From positions 1,878,001 to 1,942,000 of the forward strand of contig CATQHB010000002.1 of the NCBI GenBank assembly GCA_958295765.1: DNA of 64,000 bases. Direction: 5' to 3'. This DNA comes from an uncultured Dehalococcoidia bacterium. GTDB taxonomy: Bacteria; Chloroflexota; Dehalococcoidia; Lucifugimonadales; UBA3495. The notes below the pieces were generated by a model. It was not told the origin of the DNA. It did no database searches and worked only from the letters and a program-made list of their open reading frames with translations. Shown piece after piece: positions 51,049-60,100 of the stretch (position 1 is its first letter; every line of letters starts with the position of its first letter). Both the position numbers and the translations under genes were made by a program.

Positions 51049-51146
51049 GCCGCGTAGCTACGCCGGACACGAATCGGCGCCCCCGAATAAAGTTACCCGG
51101 TATTCCCGACATTTTTGGCATTTCTTGCCAGGCCGGGATTAGTTGG

Positions 51147-51208
51147 CCGGTAGGGGCGGGTTTGTAACCTGCCCCTGCACCGCTGAAAATACCAACAAGC
51201 GTTGAAAC
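51147..51208. repeat. Family A remnant, copy 7 (truncated)
   Basis: One inner palindrome (GTAGGGGCGGGTTTGTAACC) and one degenerate terminal end (AATACCAACAAGCGTTGAAA). The remaining gap to the nuclease gene holds nothing else I can name. Confidence 0.7.
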
Positions 51209-51259
51209 TGCAAGTTACCCCGTTAATTGCCCCGACTGTTACCGGCGGCAAACATTCCC

Positions 51260-52048
51260 TCAACATTCCCCCAGCATATCCTCCAAGGCGGCCCACTCAG
51301 CGGCAGTGGCGGTAAGGCCCCACTCATCCTTTACCGCTATCCAGTCCCGGGCATACTGGCAATGGTGGTCCGGGTTGGGCGGTTGCCAGCCCTCCGGCCC
51401 TTTGGCCCCCTTGGCCCGGTTGGCCGCGGCGGATACGGCGGCCAGGTGGTTAGCGTAGGCCAGGCTGTTGGCGAACTGCCGCTTCCGGTCGGCGCTCCAC
51501 CGCCAGCCGCCGGAGCGGTGGGCGTTAGCCAGGGGCACCAGGTGGTCAACGTCCAGGTCGCCGGCCTCAGTAAAGGTAGTTCCGGTAAAGGGGTCAAGCC
51601 ACTGGCCGGTGGCGACGGTACACTCCTGGTCCCTGGTAAAGGTTACTGGCGCGGTGGATTCGGCAATCAACACCTCGGCCCGGGTATTCTGGCAGTCCCG
51701 GTCAGCGTCAGTCCAGTGTTTCCAATCCTTCCGGTCATAGTCGGGCAGGCGGCCGGGAACGGGGGCAATGTTCAGCCGGGGAACCGCCGCCCGGTCAGCC
51801 GGTATTGTTGACGCCGGCGCAACCGACCGGGGAGCCGGGGTAAGGGTAACCGCTGGGGATACGGTGGGTTCCGGGGCAAGTGTCGGAACCGCCGGCGCCG
51901 GCAGTTCCGGCAGCCGGGGCAGGGACGGTATATCCGGCAAGCTCTGGCAACCGGAAAAGGCCAGGACTGCCACCGCCAACACCGACAACAGGGTTCCGAG
52001 CAAGACTCGTCCCCGCCGGGATTTCAAGAGTTGCCGGCCGCCAAGCAT
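51260..52048 (-). CDS. Secreted lipoprotein HNH nuclease (GmrSD/DUF1524-type C-terminal domain)
   Basis: A 262-residue exported protein. From ATG 52048 it has a basic N-terminus, one hydrophobic segment and lipobox-like FSGC (Cys 34), then a Pro-rich spacer (~35-95) and an HNH domain with DLDVDHLVPLANAH and the C-terminal CQYARDWIAVKDEW signature of the GmrSD-C/DUF1524-like HNH family. It is predicted to sit on the outer face of the membrane and cut nucleic acid. It begins 4 bp after phoR, in the same transcription unit as phoB. Phosphate scavenging from DNA or RNA is the natural inference. A TTG at 52060 is an alternative start. Confidence 0.85.
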   Translation of the reverse strand: MLGGRQLLKSRRGRVLLGTLLSVLAVAVLAFSGCQSLPDIPSLPRLPELPAPAVPTLAPEPTVSPAVTLTPAPRSVAPASTIPADRAAVPRLNIAPVPGRLPDYDRKDWKHWTDADRDCQNTRAEVLIAESTAPVTFTRDQECTVATGQWLDPFTGTTFTEAGDLDVDHLVPLANAHRSGGWRWSADRKRQFANSLAYANHLAAVSAAANRAKGAKGPEGWQPPNPDHHCQYARDWIAVKDEWGLTATAAEWAALEDMLGEC

Positions 52049-52052
52049 CAGT

Positions 52053-53450
52053 TCACCCAACGTCGGGAATGTCAGGAACTGTAGGAACGGTAAAGGTAAA
52101 GACGCAGCCCTCTCCTTCCCGGCTTTCCACCGTTATCCGGCCACCGTGGGCCTCGACCAACTGCTTGACAATCGCCAGGCCCAGGCCAGTGCCGCCGTCC
52201 CGCCGGGCGCGGTCAACCTTGTAAAACCGCTCGAACAGGTGGGGCAGGTGTTGGGGCGCCACGCCGATTCCGGTATCCCTTAAGCGCACTTCCACGCAAC
52301 CGGGCGCGGGCTGGGCCTCCAGGCTAATCCGGCCCTGGGGCAAGCTGAACTTCAGGGAGTTCTCCACCAGATTGACCAGAACCTGGTTCAGCTTATCGCC
52401 GTCGGCCATTACCAGCGGCAAATCCTCCGGCACCTGGGATTCAATAGTTACGCCCCGGGCGGCGGCCATTTCCCGGAATTGTCGCTTTACGCCTTGCGCT
52501 ACGCCGGCCAGGGACACCGGTTCCGCCGCAATGCTGAACTGCCCGCTCTCCATCCGGGACAACTCCAGCAGGTCATTGACCAGGTGGTTAATCCGGTCCA
52601 CGTCCTGGCGCATCCGGCCCAGGAAATCGGCGGCCACCGCCGGGTCTTCCACCGCCCCGGACTCCAGGGTTTCCACCATAGCCTTGATGGAGGCCATGGG
52701 ATTACGCAATTCGTGGGAGACGTTGCTGACAAACTCCTTCTGGCTGGTTTCCACCTGGCGGATGCGGGTCAGGTCGTGGAGGGTCAACAGCACGCCCGGC
52801 GCGCCGGCGCCGTCCAGGGGCGTGGCAATGGCGCTGAGGTAGCGGCGGGGGTACAGCAAGGAGACTTCCCCCTGTTGGCGGGACTTTTCCCCCTGGCAGC
52901 GGGCCACCAGCCGGTGGATTTCGTTGTCCCGCACCAACTCAATGAGCCGGGAGCCGGCCACTTCCGGCGCCTCAATGCCCATCAACTCCCGCGCCGCCGG
53001 GTTCAGGAGCATTACCCGCCCGGCGGCCTCGGTAACAATCACGCCGTCGGCCATAGTATCCAGCACCGCCGAAAGGGTGTCCCGCTCGGCGGATAGCTGG
53101 CCGATGACCGCTTTGAGGGAATCGGCCATCCGGTTAAAAGCGTCGGTCATTTCCCCGGCGGCAGCGGCGGCGGCCGGCGGCAGCCGGTAGTCCAGGTCGC
53201 CGGCGGCCAGCCGCCGGGAACCCTGAGTAATGGAGCGAACCGGGCGCGCGCTGTAGTGGGCTGCCCAACAACCCAGGGCGGCGGCCAGGACGCCAAAAGC
53301 CCCGGCCCACAGCCCCAGGAAAAGATAGACCGCCCCCGGCCGGTCGCCAATCCGGTCCAGGGGCGCGGCGAAAAGGGCGGCCAGGAAAATCAGGATGAGG
53401 GCCGCATACGCCAGGGCGATACGCCACAGTAAGGAACGCTGAAAGTTCAT
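52053..53450 (-). CDS. phoR: Phosphate-regulon sensor histidine kinase PhoR
   Basis: A 465-residue membrane histidine kinase. Two N-terminal membrane helices (about 11-29 and 41-62) are followed by a HAMP domain, a PAS domain (~125-225), the phosphoacceptor VSHELRNP (His 246), and the ATPase domain with NLVENSLKFS, DTGIGV and GTGLGLAIV. PAS plus a very short outer loop is typical of PhoR. Overlaps phoB by 4 bp. The name rests on domain order and on the Pho boxes nearby. No direct sensor evidence. Confidence 0.9.
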   Translation of the reverse strand: MNFQRSLLWRIALAYAALILIFLAALFAAPLDRIGDRPGAVYLFLGLWAGAFGVLAAALGCWAAHYSARPVRSITQGSRRLAAGDLDYRLPPAAAAAAGEMTDAFNRMADSLKAVIGQLSAERDTLSAVLDTMADGVIVTEAAGRVMLLNPAARELMGIEAPEVAGSRLIELVRDNEIHRLVARCQGEKSRQQGEVSLLYPRRYLSAIATPLDGAGAPGVLLTLHDLTRIRQVETSQKEFVSNVSHELRNPMASIKAMVETLESGAVEDPAVAADFLGRMRQDVDRINHLVNDLLELSRMESGQFSIAAEPVSLAGVAQGVKRQFREMAAARGVTIESQVPEDLPLVMADGDKLNQVLVNLVENSLKFSLPQGRISLEAQPAPGCVEVRLRDTGIGVAPQHLPHLFERFYKVDRARRDGGTGLGLAIVKQLVEAHGGRITVESREGEGCVFTFTVPTVPDIPDVG

Positions 53451-54172
53451 CCGTCCAGCCGATAGCCAACTCCCCGGATGGTAACGATGCTCTCGGCCGT
53501 CGTGGGGTCGGCCCGGAGTTTCTCCCGCAGCCAGCTAACGTAAACGTCCACCGTGCGGGTCTGGCCGATGTAGTCGTAGCCCCAGACCTTTTCCAGAATC
53601 TGGTCGCGGGTGAAGGCCCGCCCCTTGTTGGCCGCCAACAGGGCCAGCAAGTCAAACTCTTTGGGCTTGAGGTTCAGGGGTTGACCGGCCAGCCGCGCCT
53701 CGTGGCTGTTCAGGTCGATTTCCAGATTGCCGACCCGGTAGTTCCGGGCGTCGGCCTCCGGCGCCGGGGACTCCTCCAGGTGCCGGGTGCGGCGCAGGGT
53801 GTTGCGGACCCGGGCCACCAGTTCGCGGATGCTGAAGGGTTTGGTGATGTAGTCGTCGGCGCCCAGTTCCAACCCGACCACCCGGTCAACTTCCTCGCCC
53901 TTGGCGGTCAGCATCAGGATGGGCACTTCCGATTCCCGGCGCAGGATGCGGCAGATTTCAAAGCCGTCCAGGGTGGGCAGCATAATGTCGAGCAGCACCA
54001 GGGAGGGTTTCACCCGGCGGGCCAATTCCAGCCCGTCGCCGCCGTCGGTGGCGGTATGCACCCGGTAGCCTTCCCGCTCCAGGTTGTAGCGCAAGGCTTC
54101 CAGCAGGTTCTCCTCGTCCTCAACGACCAGAACCGACTTTTCCGTTCCCTGGGCCTCAGGCTGTAGCGGCAT
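53447..54172 (-). CDS. phoB: Phosphate-regulon response regulator PhoB/PhoP
   Basis: A 241-residue OmpR-type response regulator: receiver domain with VVEDEEN and phosphoacceptor Asp 62 (LVLLDIMLPTLDG), and a C-terminal winged helix ending in VDVYVSWLREKLRADP and IRGVGYRL. ATG 54172 is preferred to TTG 54181. It overlaps phoR by 4 bp. Half-sites in 11-bp steps upstream of pstS and upstream of the DUF971 gene are the probable targets. Confidence 0.92.
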   Translation of the reverse strand: MPLQPEAQGTEKSVLVVEDEENLLEALRYNLEREGYRVHTATDGGDGLELARRVKPSLVLLDIMLPTLDGFEICRILRRESEVPILMLTAKGEEVDRVVGLELGADDYITKPFSIRELVARVRNTLRRTRHLEESPAPEADARNYRVGNLEIDLNSHEARLAGQPLNLKPKEFDLLALLAANKGRAFTRDQILEKVWGYDYIGQTRTVDVYVSWLREKLRADPTTAESIVTIRGVGYRLDG

Positions 54173-54332
54173 AACGTACAACGTCCCCCGGTGTTCTCCA
54201 ACTCATTATAACAAATAACGGCGGGCGGGACTTTTCACAGGACAGGGACACAAAACAACGCAGAGACCACCGAAATTCTCTGGATAACTCGGCGTTCTCT
54301 GCGTATCCGGACTGGAAAATCCCGGCCCCGCG

Positions 54333-54662
54333 CTAATCGGCGGCCAAAGCCAACTCGACAGACTCGACAATCGGTTGACAGTCCCGCAAGCGGGCCAGGG
54401 GGTAGCGGGTAACTTCCCACAGCCCGGCCCAGGACACTACCAGGGTTTCATCGTACTCTACGGCAACGGAGCGGGGGTAAGGAGTTTCCCCGAAGTCATA
54501 GTAATCGTTCAGCTTCTCTCCGGTTAGCGGATGCCGGTTTTCCGGGGCGTTTTCCCGGAGCCACTGGTGGGGAAAAGCCTTCTGCGCGCCGTCCTGCCAG
54601 GTGATTGTCAGGACGCTGTCTCCCCGGTCGATTTTCTTGACCGGACACATACTCATTTCCAT
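54333..54662 (-). CDS. DUF971 (gamma-butyrobetaine hydroxylase-like N-terminal domain) protein
   Basis: A 109-residue protein. VLTITWQDGAQKAFPHQWLREN matches the start of DUF971/GBBH-N domains in pattern (ITW-DG, WLR, shown here as a 22-residue block in parts: VLTITWQDGAQ and WLRENAPENRHP). No dioxygenase domain follows. DUF971 proteins are linked to Fe-S or metal handling in some settings, unproven here. ATG 54662 has GGGAGG 6 bp upstream; an upstream ATG (54707) is less supported. Lies between a Pho-box array and phoB and is probably in the same operon. Confidence 0.78.
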   Translation of the reverse strand: MEMSMCPVKKIDRGDSVLTITWQDGAQKAFPHQWLRENAPENRHPLTGEKLNDYYDFGETPYPRSVAVEYDETLVVSWAGLWEVTRYPLARLRDCQPIVESVELALAAD

Positions 54663-54727
54663 ACCGGCCCTCCCGGTTTCTTTTGGGTATCTACTGGTAT
54701 CTAACAAGTTCAGAATATAGAGCGGGT

Positions 54728-54789
54728 TTTAAGCCGGAGTTACGGAAAGGTTAAATGTTAATTTCCCTTATGTTAAAGTTTTGTTAAAT
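54728..54789 (-). promoter_or_regulatory. Pho-box array upstream of the DUF971-phoBR-nuclease operon
   Basis: Plus-strand half-sites at 11-bp steps: TTTAAGC 54728, GTTACGG 54739, GTTAAAT 54750, (ATTTCCC 54761, mismatch), GTTAAAG 54772, GTTAAAT 54783. Five of six positions fit the pattern seen at pstS. The array lies 66-127 bp before the DUF971 start and just after the terminator of the upstream gene, so it probably drives this operon and makes phoB autoregulatory. Confidence 0.7.
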
Positions 54790-54794
54790 ACAAA

Positions 54795-54842
54795 GGGGGT
54801 TCACCAAGGTGATTTGCTTTCTGAGTCCCCTAGTGAACCCCC
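54795..54842 (-). terminator. Long-stem terminator of the lipoprotein gene
   Basis: GGGGGTTCAC pairs with GTGAACCCCC (10 bp) around a 28-base loop. On the minus strand it follows the lipoprotein stop by 52 bp and is followed by TTTGTATTTAAC. It isolates the downstream Pho-controlled operon. Confidence 0.7.
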
Positions 54843-54893
54843 GGCCCACCCTTCAACCAGTCCGGTGCGGGTGAGGTTGCCGCTATGCCCCGG

Positions 54894-55841
54894 CTACAAC
54901 CCTACTCCGTCCGCGCAGGCCAGCAGCGCCATCATCCGCAGTTCCGTATCATCGGCAGTCATCGCGGCGGACTGCCAGACTAGGTCGGCGAAAATATCGG
55001 CGAGAACGCCGGGGGGCAGGGCCGCGCCCTTTTCCCGATTGCATTGGATTGTCGCCGCGATGAGGGCCTGCTGCTCCGGGGTCGCGCTGTTCCGGTCAAA
55101 GCGCGGTTCGGTTCCCGGCTCAGTGGAGAGAGCGTCCACGCCCGGAATCGGCGGCAAAGGCAAGCCGTCGCCGCTGCCCATCATACTCAATAAGCCCTCA
55201 AGCTGACGGTTGCAGATAAGGCCCGCTATCCGTTCCAGTTCGGCGTCATCCTGGGTTAAGGCAGCTAACCGCCAGGCAGATTCCTCGACGGCTTTCAGGA
55301 TGGTCGATTTAGTGGCCGGGTCTTTGATATGGGCGTAGTATTCGCCGGCGCAGGCAATGGCCTTTTCAACATTGGCCCGCTGCCCGGCGGTAGCGTTCTC
55401 CCGGGTGAACCGGGACGGGCCGCCGGCCTCAGTCCCGCCCTCGGCGTTTTGCCCCTCAATGTTCTGGTCACTCTGCCCCTCAACATCGGAGGGCAGCGCC
55501 GGCCTTTCCGCCAGCGTCCGCATTTCCATTGACAGCGTAGCCAAGTCGTCTTGCGCCTGCTCCAGTTCCCGACTCAACGCATCCAGCCGGGCCGACAATT
55601 CGGCGGTGGCGGCAGCGGCAGTAGCGTTAGCAGCAGCGTCGGCATCGGCATCGGCTTCCAGTTCCCCTACCCTAGCGGCCAGTTGGCGGAGGCTGCTCTC
55701 GTTGGCGGCGGCCCGGTCCTGCACCGCGGCCAGGTCCTTACTGGAGACCGCGTCGTCCGGCCCAGCGCAGGCCAGGGCCGCAACTGCCAGTAACATTCCG
55801 CCGAACACGGCAAGCACCAGGATACTAAACCGCTGCTTCAT
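54894..55841 (-). CDS. Lipoprotein with coiled coil and two internal repeats
   Basis: A 315-residue exported lipoprotein (signal peptide, lipobox ALAC at Cys 25). Residues ~38-110 are an Ala-rich coiled coil with an ADADADAA tract. Two ~70-residue related units follow, beginning RFTRENATAGQRANV and RFDRNSATPEQQALI, each with a Cys, a WRLAALTQDDAEL/WQSAAMTADDTEL centre and a closing Cys. The family is unknown to me. The paired Cys may form disulfides outside the cell. Not evidently part of the Pho operon because a terminator intervenes. Confidence 0.75.
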   Translation of the reverse strand: MKQRFSILVLAVFGGMLLAVAALACAGPDDAVSSKDLAAVQDRAAANESSLRQLAARVGELEADADADAAANATAAAATAELSARLDALSRELEQAQDDLATLSMEMRTLAERPALPSDVEGQSDQNIEGQNAEGGTEAGGPSRFTRENATAGQRANVEKAIACAGEYYAHIKDPATKSTILKAVEESAWRLAALTQDDAELERIAGLICNRQLEGLLSMMGSGDGLPLPPIPGVDALSTEPGTEPRFDRNSATPEQQALIAATIQCNREKGAALPPGVLADIFADLVWQSAAMTADDTELRMMALLACADGVGL

Positions 55842-56008
55842 AAACGCACCATCCTTCAGCCTTTGGCGGTAGCGGCGATTAGCCCCGCTACCGCCACTTC
55901 CCCGACATATATAATACGTTGCGGGGGCGGCTGACAGATTGTATTTCCATCAGGGCAATCGCGGCATAAACCCGCAGCGCAATCGCAGCATAAACCCGTC
56001 TTATAGAA

Positions 56009-56106
56009 CCGTCGTTCCGGCGAAAGCCGGAATCCAGGAAATCCGCGCGGAAAAGAGCGAGCCGGCTACCGAGGTTTCTGGATTCCGGCTTTCGCCGGAA
56101 CGACGG
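56009..56106. repeat. Family B 98-bp palindromic repeat, copy 6
   Basis: 98 bp, in the opposite central orientation to copies 2-5. A GGGCAATCGCGGCATAAACC / GCAATCGCAGCATAAACC doublet precedes it (55953-56000). From 56107 to 56292 I see no gene or other signal. Confidence 0.9.
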
Positions 56107-56292
56107 TGGGCCGGGTTGCATTGGTACGGACTGAAAGCGGAGTTGATGGCAGGATGCAGGTGGACTTGGGCCAAGCACAAAGCGGGGATAGCTGGCTTCG
56201 GGGCAAATGCGGCTACCGGTAGAGCAGAAAAGAGGGGGAATTATCGAAACCCGGAATGGCAACCGGGATAAAGGCAAGGTTTCTATAGGGTT

Positions 56293-56647
56293 TGGTGGAG
56301 ACGGGGGAGAGTCGAACTCCCCGTCCAAAAGGCCCTCCAGCTAGATATACTACAAGCTTGTCCGACGCTTTATTTCTCGTCCCTTGGAGCTTCCGCCGGC
56401 GAAATCTCCCGGGGGCCAGCCGATAAGTCTTGGGTCACCCCGATCGGCGTTGGGGTTACTGCATCCCGGTCTGATGGCGCCTGCATCCCCACATCCGGGA
56501 GTAGCGGGGTGCAGACGTAGCCGCCGTCTAGGCGGCTAGAGCGAATTCACGTTCGCCAGTTAGCTTTTTGCCACCGGATTAACGAGGGTGATGGCACCTC
56601 GGCTTGCAATCTGCCACAGAACGCTCCTGTCGAACCCGCGCGTCCCC
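56293..56647 (-). ncRNA. ssrA: Transfer-messenger RNA (ssrA)
   Basis: The minus strand has the tRNA-like ends: 5' GGGGACG pairs with 3' CGTCTCC, followed by an encoded ACCA. The T-arm region GGGAGTTCGACTCTCCC is intact. Total 355 nt. The message part reads GGC GAA CGT GAA TTC GCT CTA GCC GCC TAG at 56557-56528, giving the tag GEREFALAA with a Gly resume codon. The C-terminal ALAA is the usual ClpXP degron. A promoter candidate lies at 56662-56690. Confidence 0.95.
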
Positions 56648-56661
56648 GTAACAACTATATT

Positions 56662-56690
56662 ATTATGCCACACCCGGCGGCGTTGGTAAA
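56662..56690 (-). promoter_or_regulatory. Candidate ssrA promoter
   Basis: TTTACC (56690-56685), 17-bp spacer and CATAAT (56667-56662) on the minus strand. Transcription would start about 8 bp before the mature tmRNA end. Confidence 0.5.
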
Positions 56691-56705
56691 GGGGGGCCGG
56701 GGCCA

Positions 56706-56934
56706 GGTATCCCCGACACTTGTTAGTATTCCTTACCCCAACCGTCTCCGGTAGATGGTTGGAGGGTAGGGGCGGGTTTATACCCTGCCCGGCGTTCAAC
56801 GGCAAGGAAATGCCGGAAAACGGGTATGCAATAGCTGACCGTTCTTGCCCAGAGCCAGGGCGGGTTATAAACCCGCCCCTACAATGCGTTTGAGCCGTGC
56901 CGGTCAAGGAACACCAACCCGTGTTGAGAATACC
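56706..56934. repeat. Family A MITE-like repeat, copy 6
   Basis: A 229-bp copy. Termini GGTATCCCCGACACTTG (56706) and GTGTTGAGAATACC (ending 56934). Inner arms GTAGGGGCGGGTTTATACCC and the mirrored one at about 56865. Occupies the ssrA-gltB gap. Confidence 0.88.
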
Positions 56935-56972
56935 CTTTACTTTCAGGGCTACTCAACCTGGGCGCTGATGTG

Positions 56973-56978
56973 TATAAT
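56973..56978 (+). promoter_or_regulatory. Possible -10 box upstream of gltB
   Basis: A consensus TATAAT about 135 bp before the gltB start. No convincing -35 at the right distance, so the assignment is weak. Confidence 0.3.
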
Positions 56979-57111
56979 GCGTATTTCCAACTTTGGGATA
57001 TTGTGATATATTTAACAAACTGCCGGCCCCGGGCCGGAGGTCTTGTTTTGTTATTACTCTCCACTATTGGGGAAAGTTAATCTGACGCCCGTAAACTCCT
57101 GGAGTGGGGTC

Positions 57112-60100
57112 GTGTCAATGAACCCGTTAAGAGAACTGGCCCAGCATGGGCTGTATTCTCCCAGCCTGGAACATGATAGTTGCGGGGTGGGCGTGGTCGC
57201 CAACATCAAGGGCGGCCAGTCTCACCAGATAATCACCGAGTCCTTGCAGGTGCTGGTCAACCTGGGACACCGGGGGGCCTGCGGGTGCGACCCGGAGACC
57301 GGCGACGGGGCCGGCATCCTGATGCAGATGCCCCACGCCTTTTTCCGCAAGGAATGTGCCCGGCTGGGCATCGCCCTGCCGGCCGCCGGGACTTACGGCG
57401 TCGGTATGGTGTTCCTGCCGCCCCAGCCCGAGGCTCAAGCCGAATGTCAGGCGTTGATTGACCGCTCCATCGCCGCCGAGGGGCTGGAACTGCTGGGCTG
57501 GCGCGAGGTGCCGGTGGATCCGACCAAGCTGGGCCGGGATGCCCGGGCGGTACAGCCGGCCATCCGCCAGGTGTTCGTCGGCGGCGGGCCGAACTTTCAG
57601 GAACCGGAACAACTTCTGCGCAAGCTCTACACCCTGCGCAAGGTCATCGAAAACTCGCTGAAGGGCTGCGGCCTCAGCGCCGAGGACGCCGACTACTTTT
57701 ATATTTGCAGCCTGTCCAACAGCACCCTGGTCTATAAGGGGCTGCTGATGGCCCACCAGGTAGCCGGTTTCTACCGGGACCTGGACGACGAATCCCTGGT
57801 CAGCGCCTTTGCCCTGGTGCACTCCCGTTTCAGCACCAACACCCTGGGCCACTGGAAACTGGCCCACCCCTACCGCTACCTGGCCCACAACGGGGAAATC
57901 AACACCCTGCGGGGCAACAGCAACTGGATGTACGCCCGGGAATCTCAGTTCGAGTCGCCCCTTTTCGGCGCTGACCTGAAAAAGATTCCCCCGATTATGA
58001 CCCCGGAGGCCAGCGACACCGCCGGCTTTGACAACGCCCTGGAACTGCTGATGATGACCGGGCGCAGCCTGGACCACTCGATGTTGATGATGATTCCCGA
58101 GGCCTGGGAACAGCACGAGTCGATGCCTCAGGAGAAGAAGGACTTTTACGAGTACCACGCCTGCCTGATGGAACCCTGGGACGGCCCGGCAATGATTGTC
58201 GCCGCCAATGAGCGCCACGTCTGCGCCGTCCTGGACCGCAACGGCCTGCGTCCCTTCCGCTACACCGTTACCACGGACGACAAGCTGGTAATGGCCTCGG
58301 AAACCGGCGTGCTGGACATCCCGCCCGCCAAGATCCGGCAGCGGGGCCGCCTCCAGCCGGGGCGGATGTTCCTGGTCAGCCTGGAGGAAGGCCGCATCAT
58401 CGGTGACGAAGAGTTGAAACGGAAGCTGTCCGCCCGCCAACCCTACGGCCAATGGCTCAAGGAAAACAAGGTTGAGTTGGCCGACCTGCCCGAAACCCCG
58501 GCGGCAGACCGGCCGGCCCCGGCGGAACTGACCCAACAGCAGCGGGCCTTTGGCTACACCACAGAGGAACTGCGCCTGCTCACCACGCCCCTGGCGGTCA
58601 ATGCCTACGAGGCGGTGGGTTCTATGGGCAACGACGCGCCCCTGGCGGTGTTGTCGGAAAAGAATCAGTTGCTGTTCAACTACTTCAAGCAGCTTTTTGC
58701 CCAGGTAACCAACCCACCCCTGGACGCAATCCGGGAGGAGTTGGTTACTTCCCTGGAAGCCTTTATCGGCTGTGAACGGAACCTCTTTGAGGAAACGCCG
58801 CAGCATTGCCACCAGTTAAAGCTCCGGTCGCCCCTGATTACCGACGAGGAACTGGAGAAAATCCGGCGGGTTGACGTGGGCGACATCCGCGCCATTACCC
58901 TGCCGACCTTGTTCGACGCTCAGGGGGAAGGCGCCCTGAAAGCGGCGCTGGACGCCTTATGTGAACAGGCGTCGCAGGCCATCCGGGACGGCTACTCCAT
59001 CATCATCCTGTCCGACCGGGGCGTGGACGCCCGGCAGGCGCCCATACCCAGCCTGCTGGCGACCGCGACGGTGCATCATCACCTGATCCGGGAAGGCACC
59101 CGCACCCGGGTGGGCCTGGTGGTCGAGTCCGGCGAGCCGCGGGAAGTGCATCACTTCTCCCTGCTGCTGGGCTACGGCGCCGGGGCAATCAACCCCTACC
59201 TGGCCCTGGCGACGGTCCGCGACCTGGCCGAGCGGGGCGAGCTTAACGGCACCCGGCCCGATTACGCCGGACAGAACTATATCAAAGGCAACGAAAAGGG
59301 GCTGCTCAAGGTGATGTCCAAAATGGGCATTTCCACGGTGCAGAGCTACCGGGGCGCCCAGATTTTCGAGGCCATCGGCCTGAATCAGGACTTGATTGAC
59401 CGCCATTTTACCTGGACCTCATCCCGCATCGAAGGCATCGGCCTGGACGTGGTAGAGGAAGAGCAGTTGCAGCGGCATCGCTTTGCCTTTCCCGATCAGC
59501 CGGTTGCCGCCGAGCCGGAGTTGGATCCGGGCGGGGCCTACCAGTGGCGGCGGCACGGCGAAGTCCACCAGTGGAACCCGGATTCCATCGCCAAGCTCCA
59601 GTACGCCACCCGGGCCAACAGCTGGGACACCTACCAGCAGTTCAGCCAGGCGGTTAATGACCAGAGCAAGGAGTTGGCTACCCTGCGGGGCCTGCTGGAG
59701 TTCAAGGGCGACCGGCAGCCGGTTCCCCTGGAAGAGGTGGAACCGGCCAAAGAAATCGTCAAGCGCTTTGCCACCGGCGCCGCCTCCTTTGGCTCCATCA
59801 GCAAGGAGGCCCACGAAACTTTGGCGATTGCCATGAACCGCATCGGGGCGCGCAGCAACACCGGCGAGGGCGGCGAGGATTACCACCGCTATACGCTGGA
59901 TGAGAACGGCGATTCCCGCAACAGCGCCATTAAACAGGTGGCCTCCGGTAGGTTCGGGGTTACGCCCAACTACCTGATCAACGCCACCGACCTGCAAATC
60001 AAGATGGCCCAGGGTTCCAAGCCGGGCGAAGGCGGGCAGTTGCCGGGCCACAAGGTGGATGACGTTATCGGCTGGGTGCGCCATACCACCCCCGGCGTAG

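Noticed and set aside
57127-58812. Long open frame antisense to gltB
   Set aside because: Same reason: it lies fully over a well-supported conserved gene.
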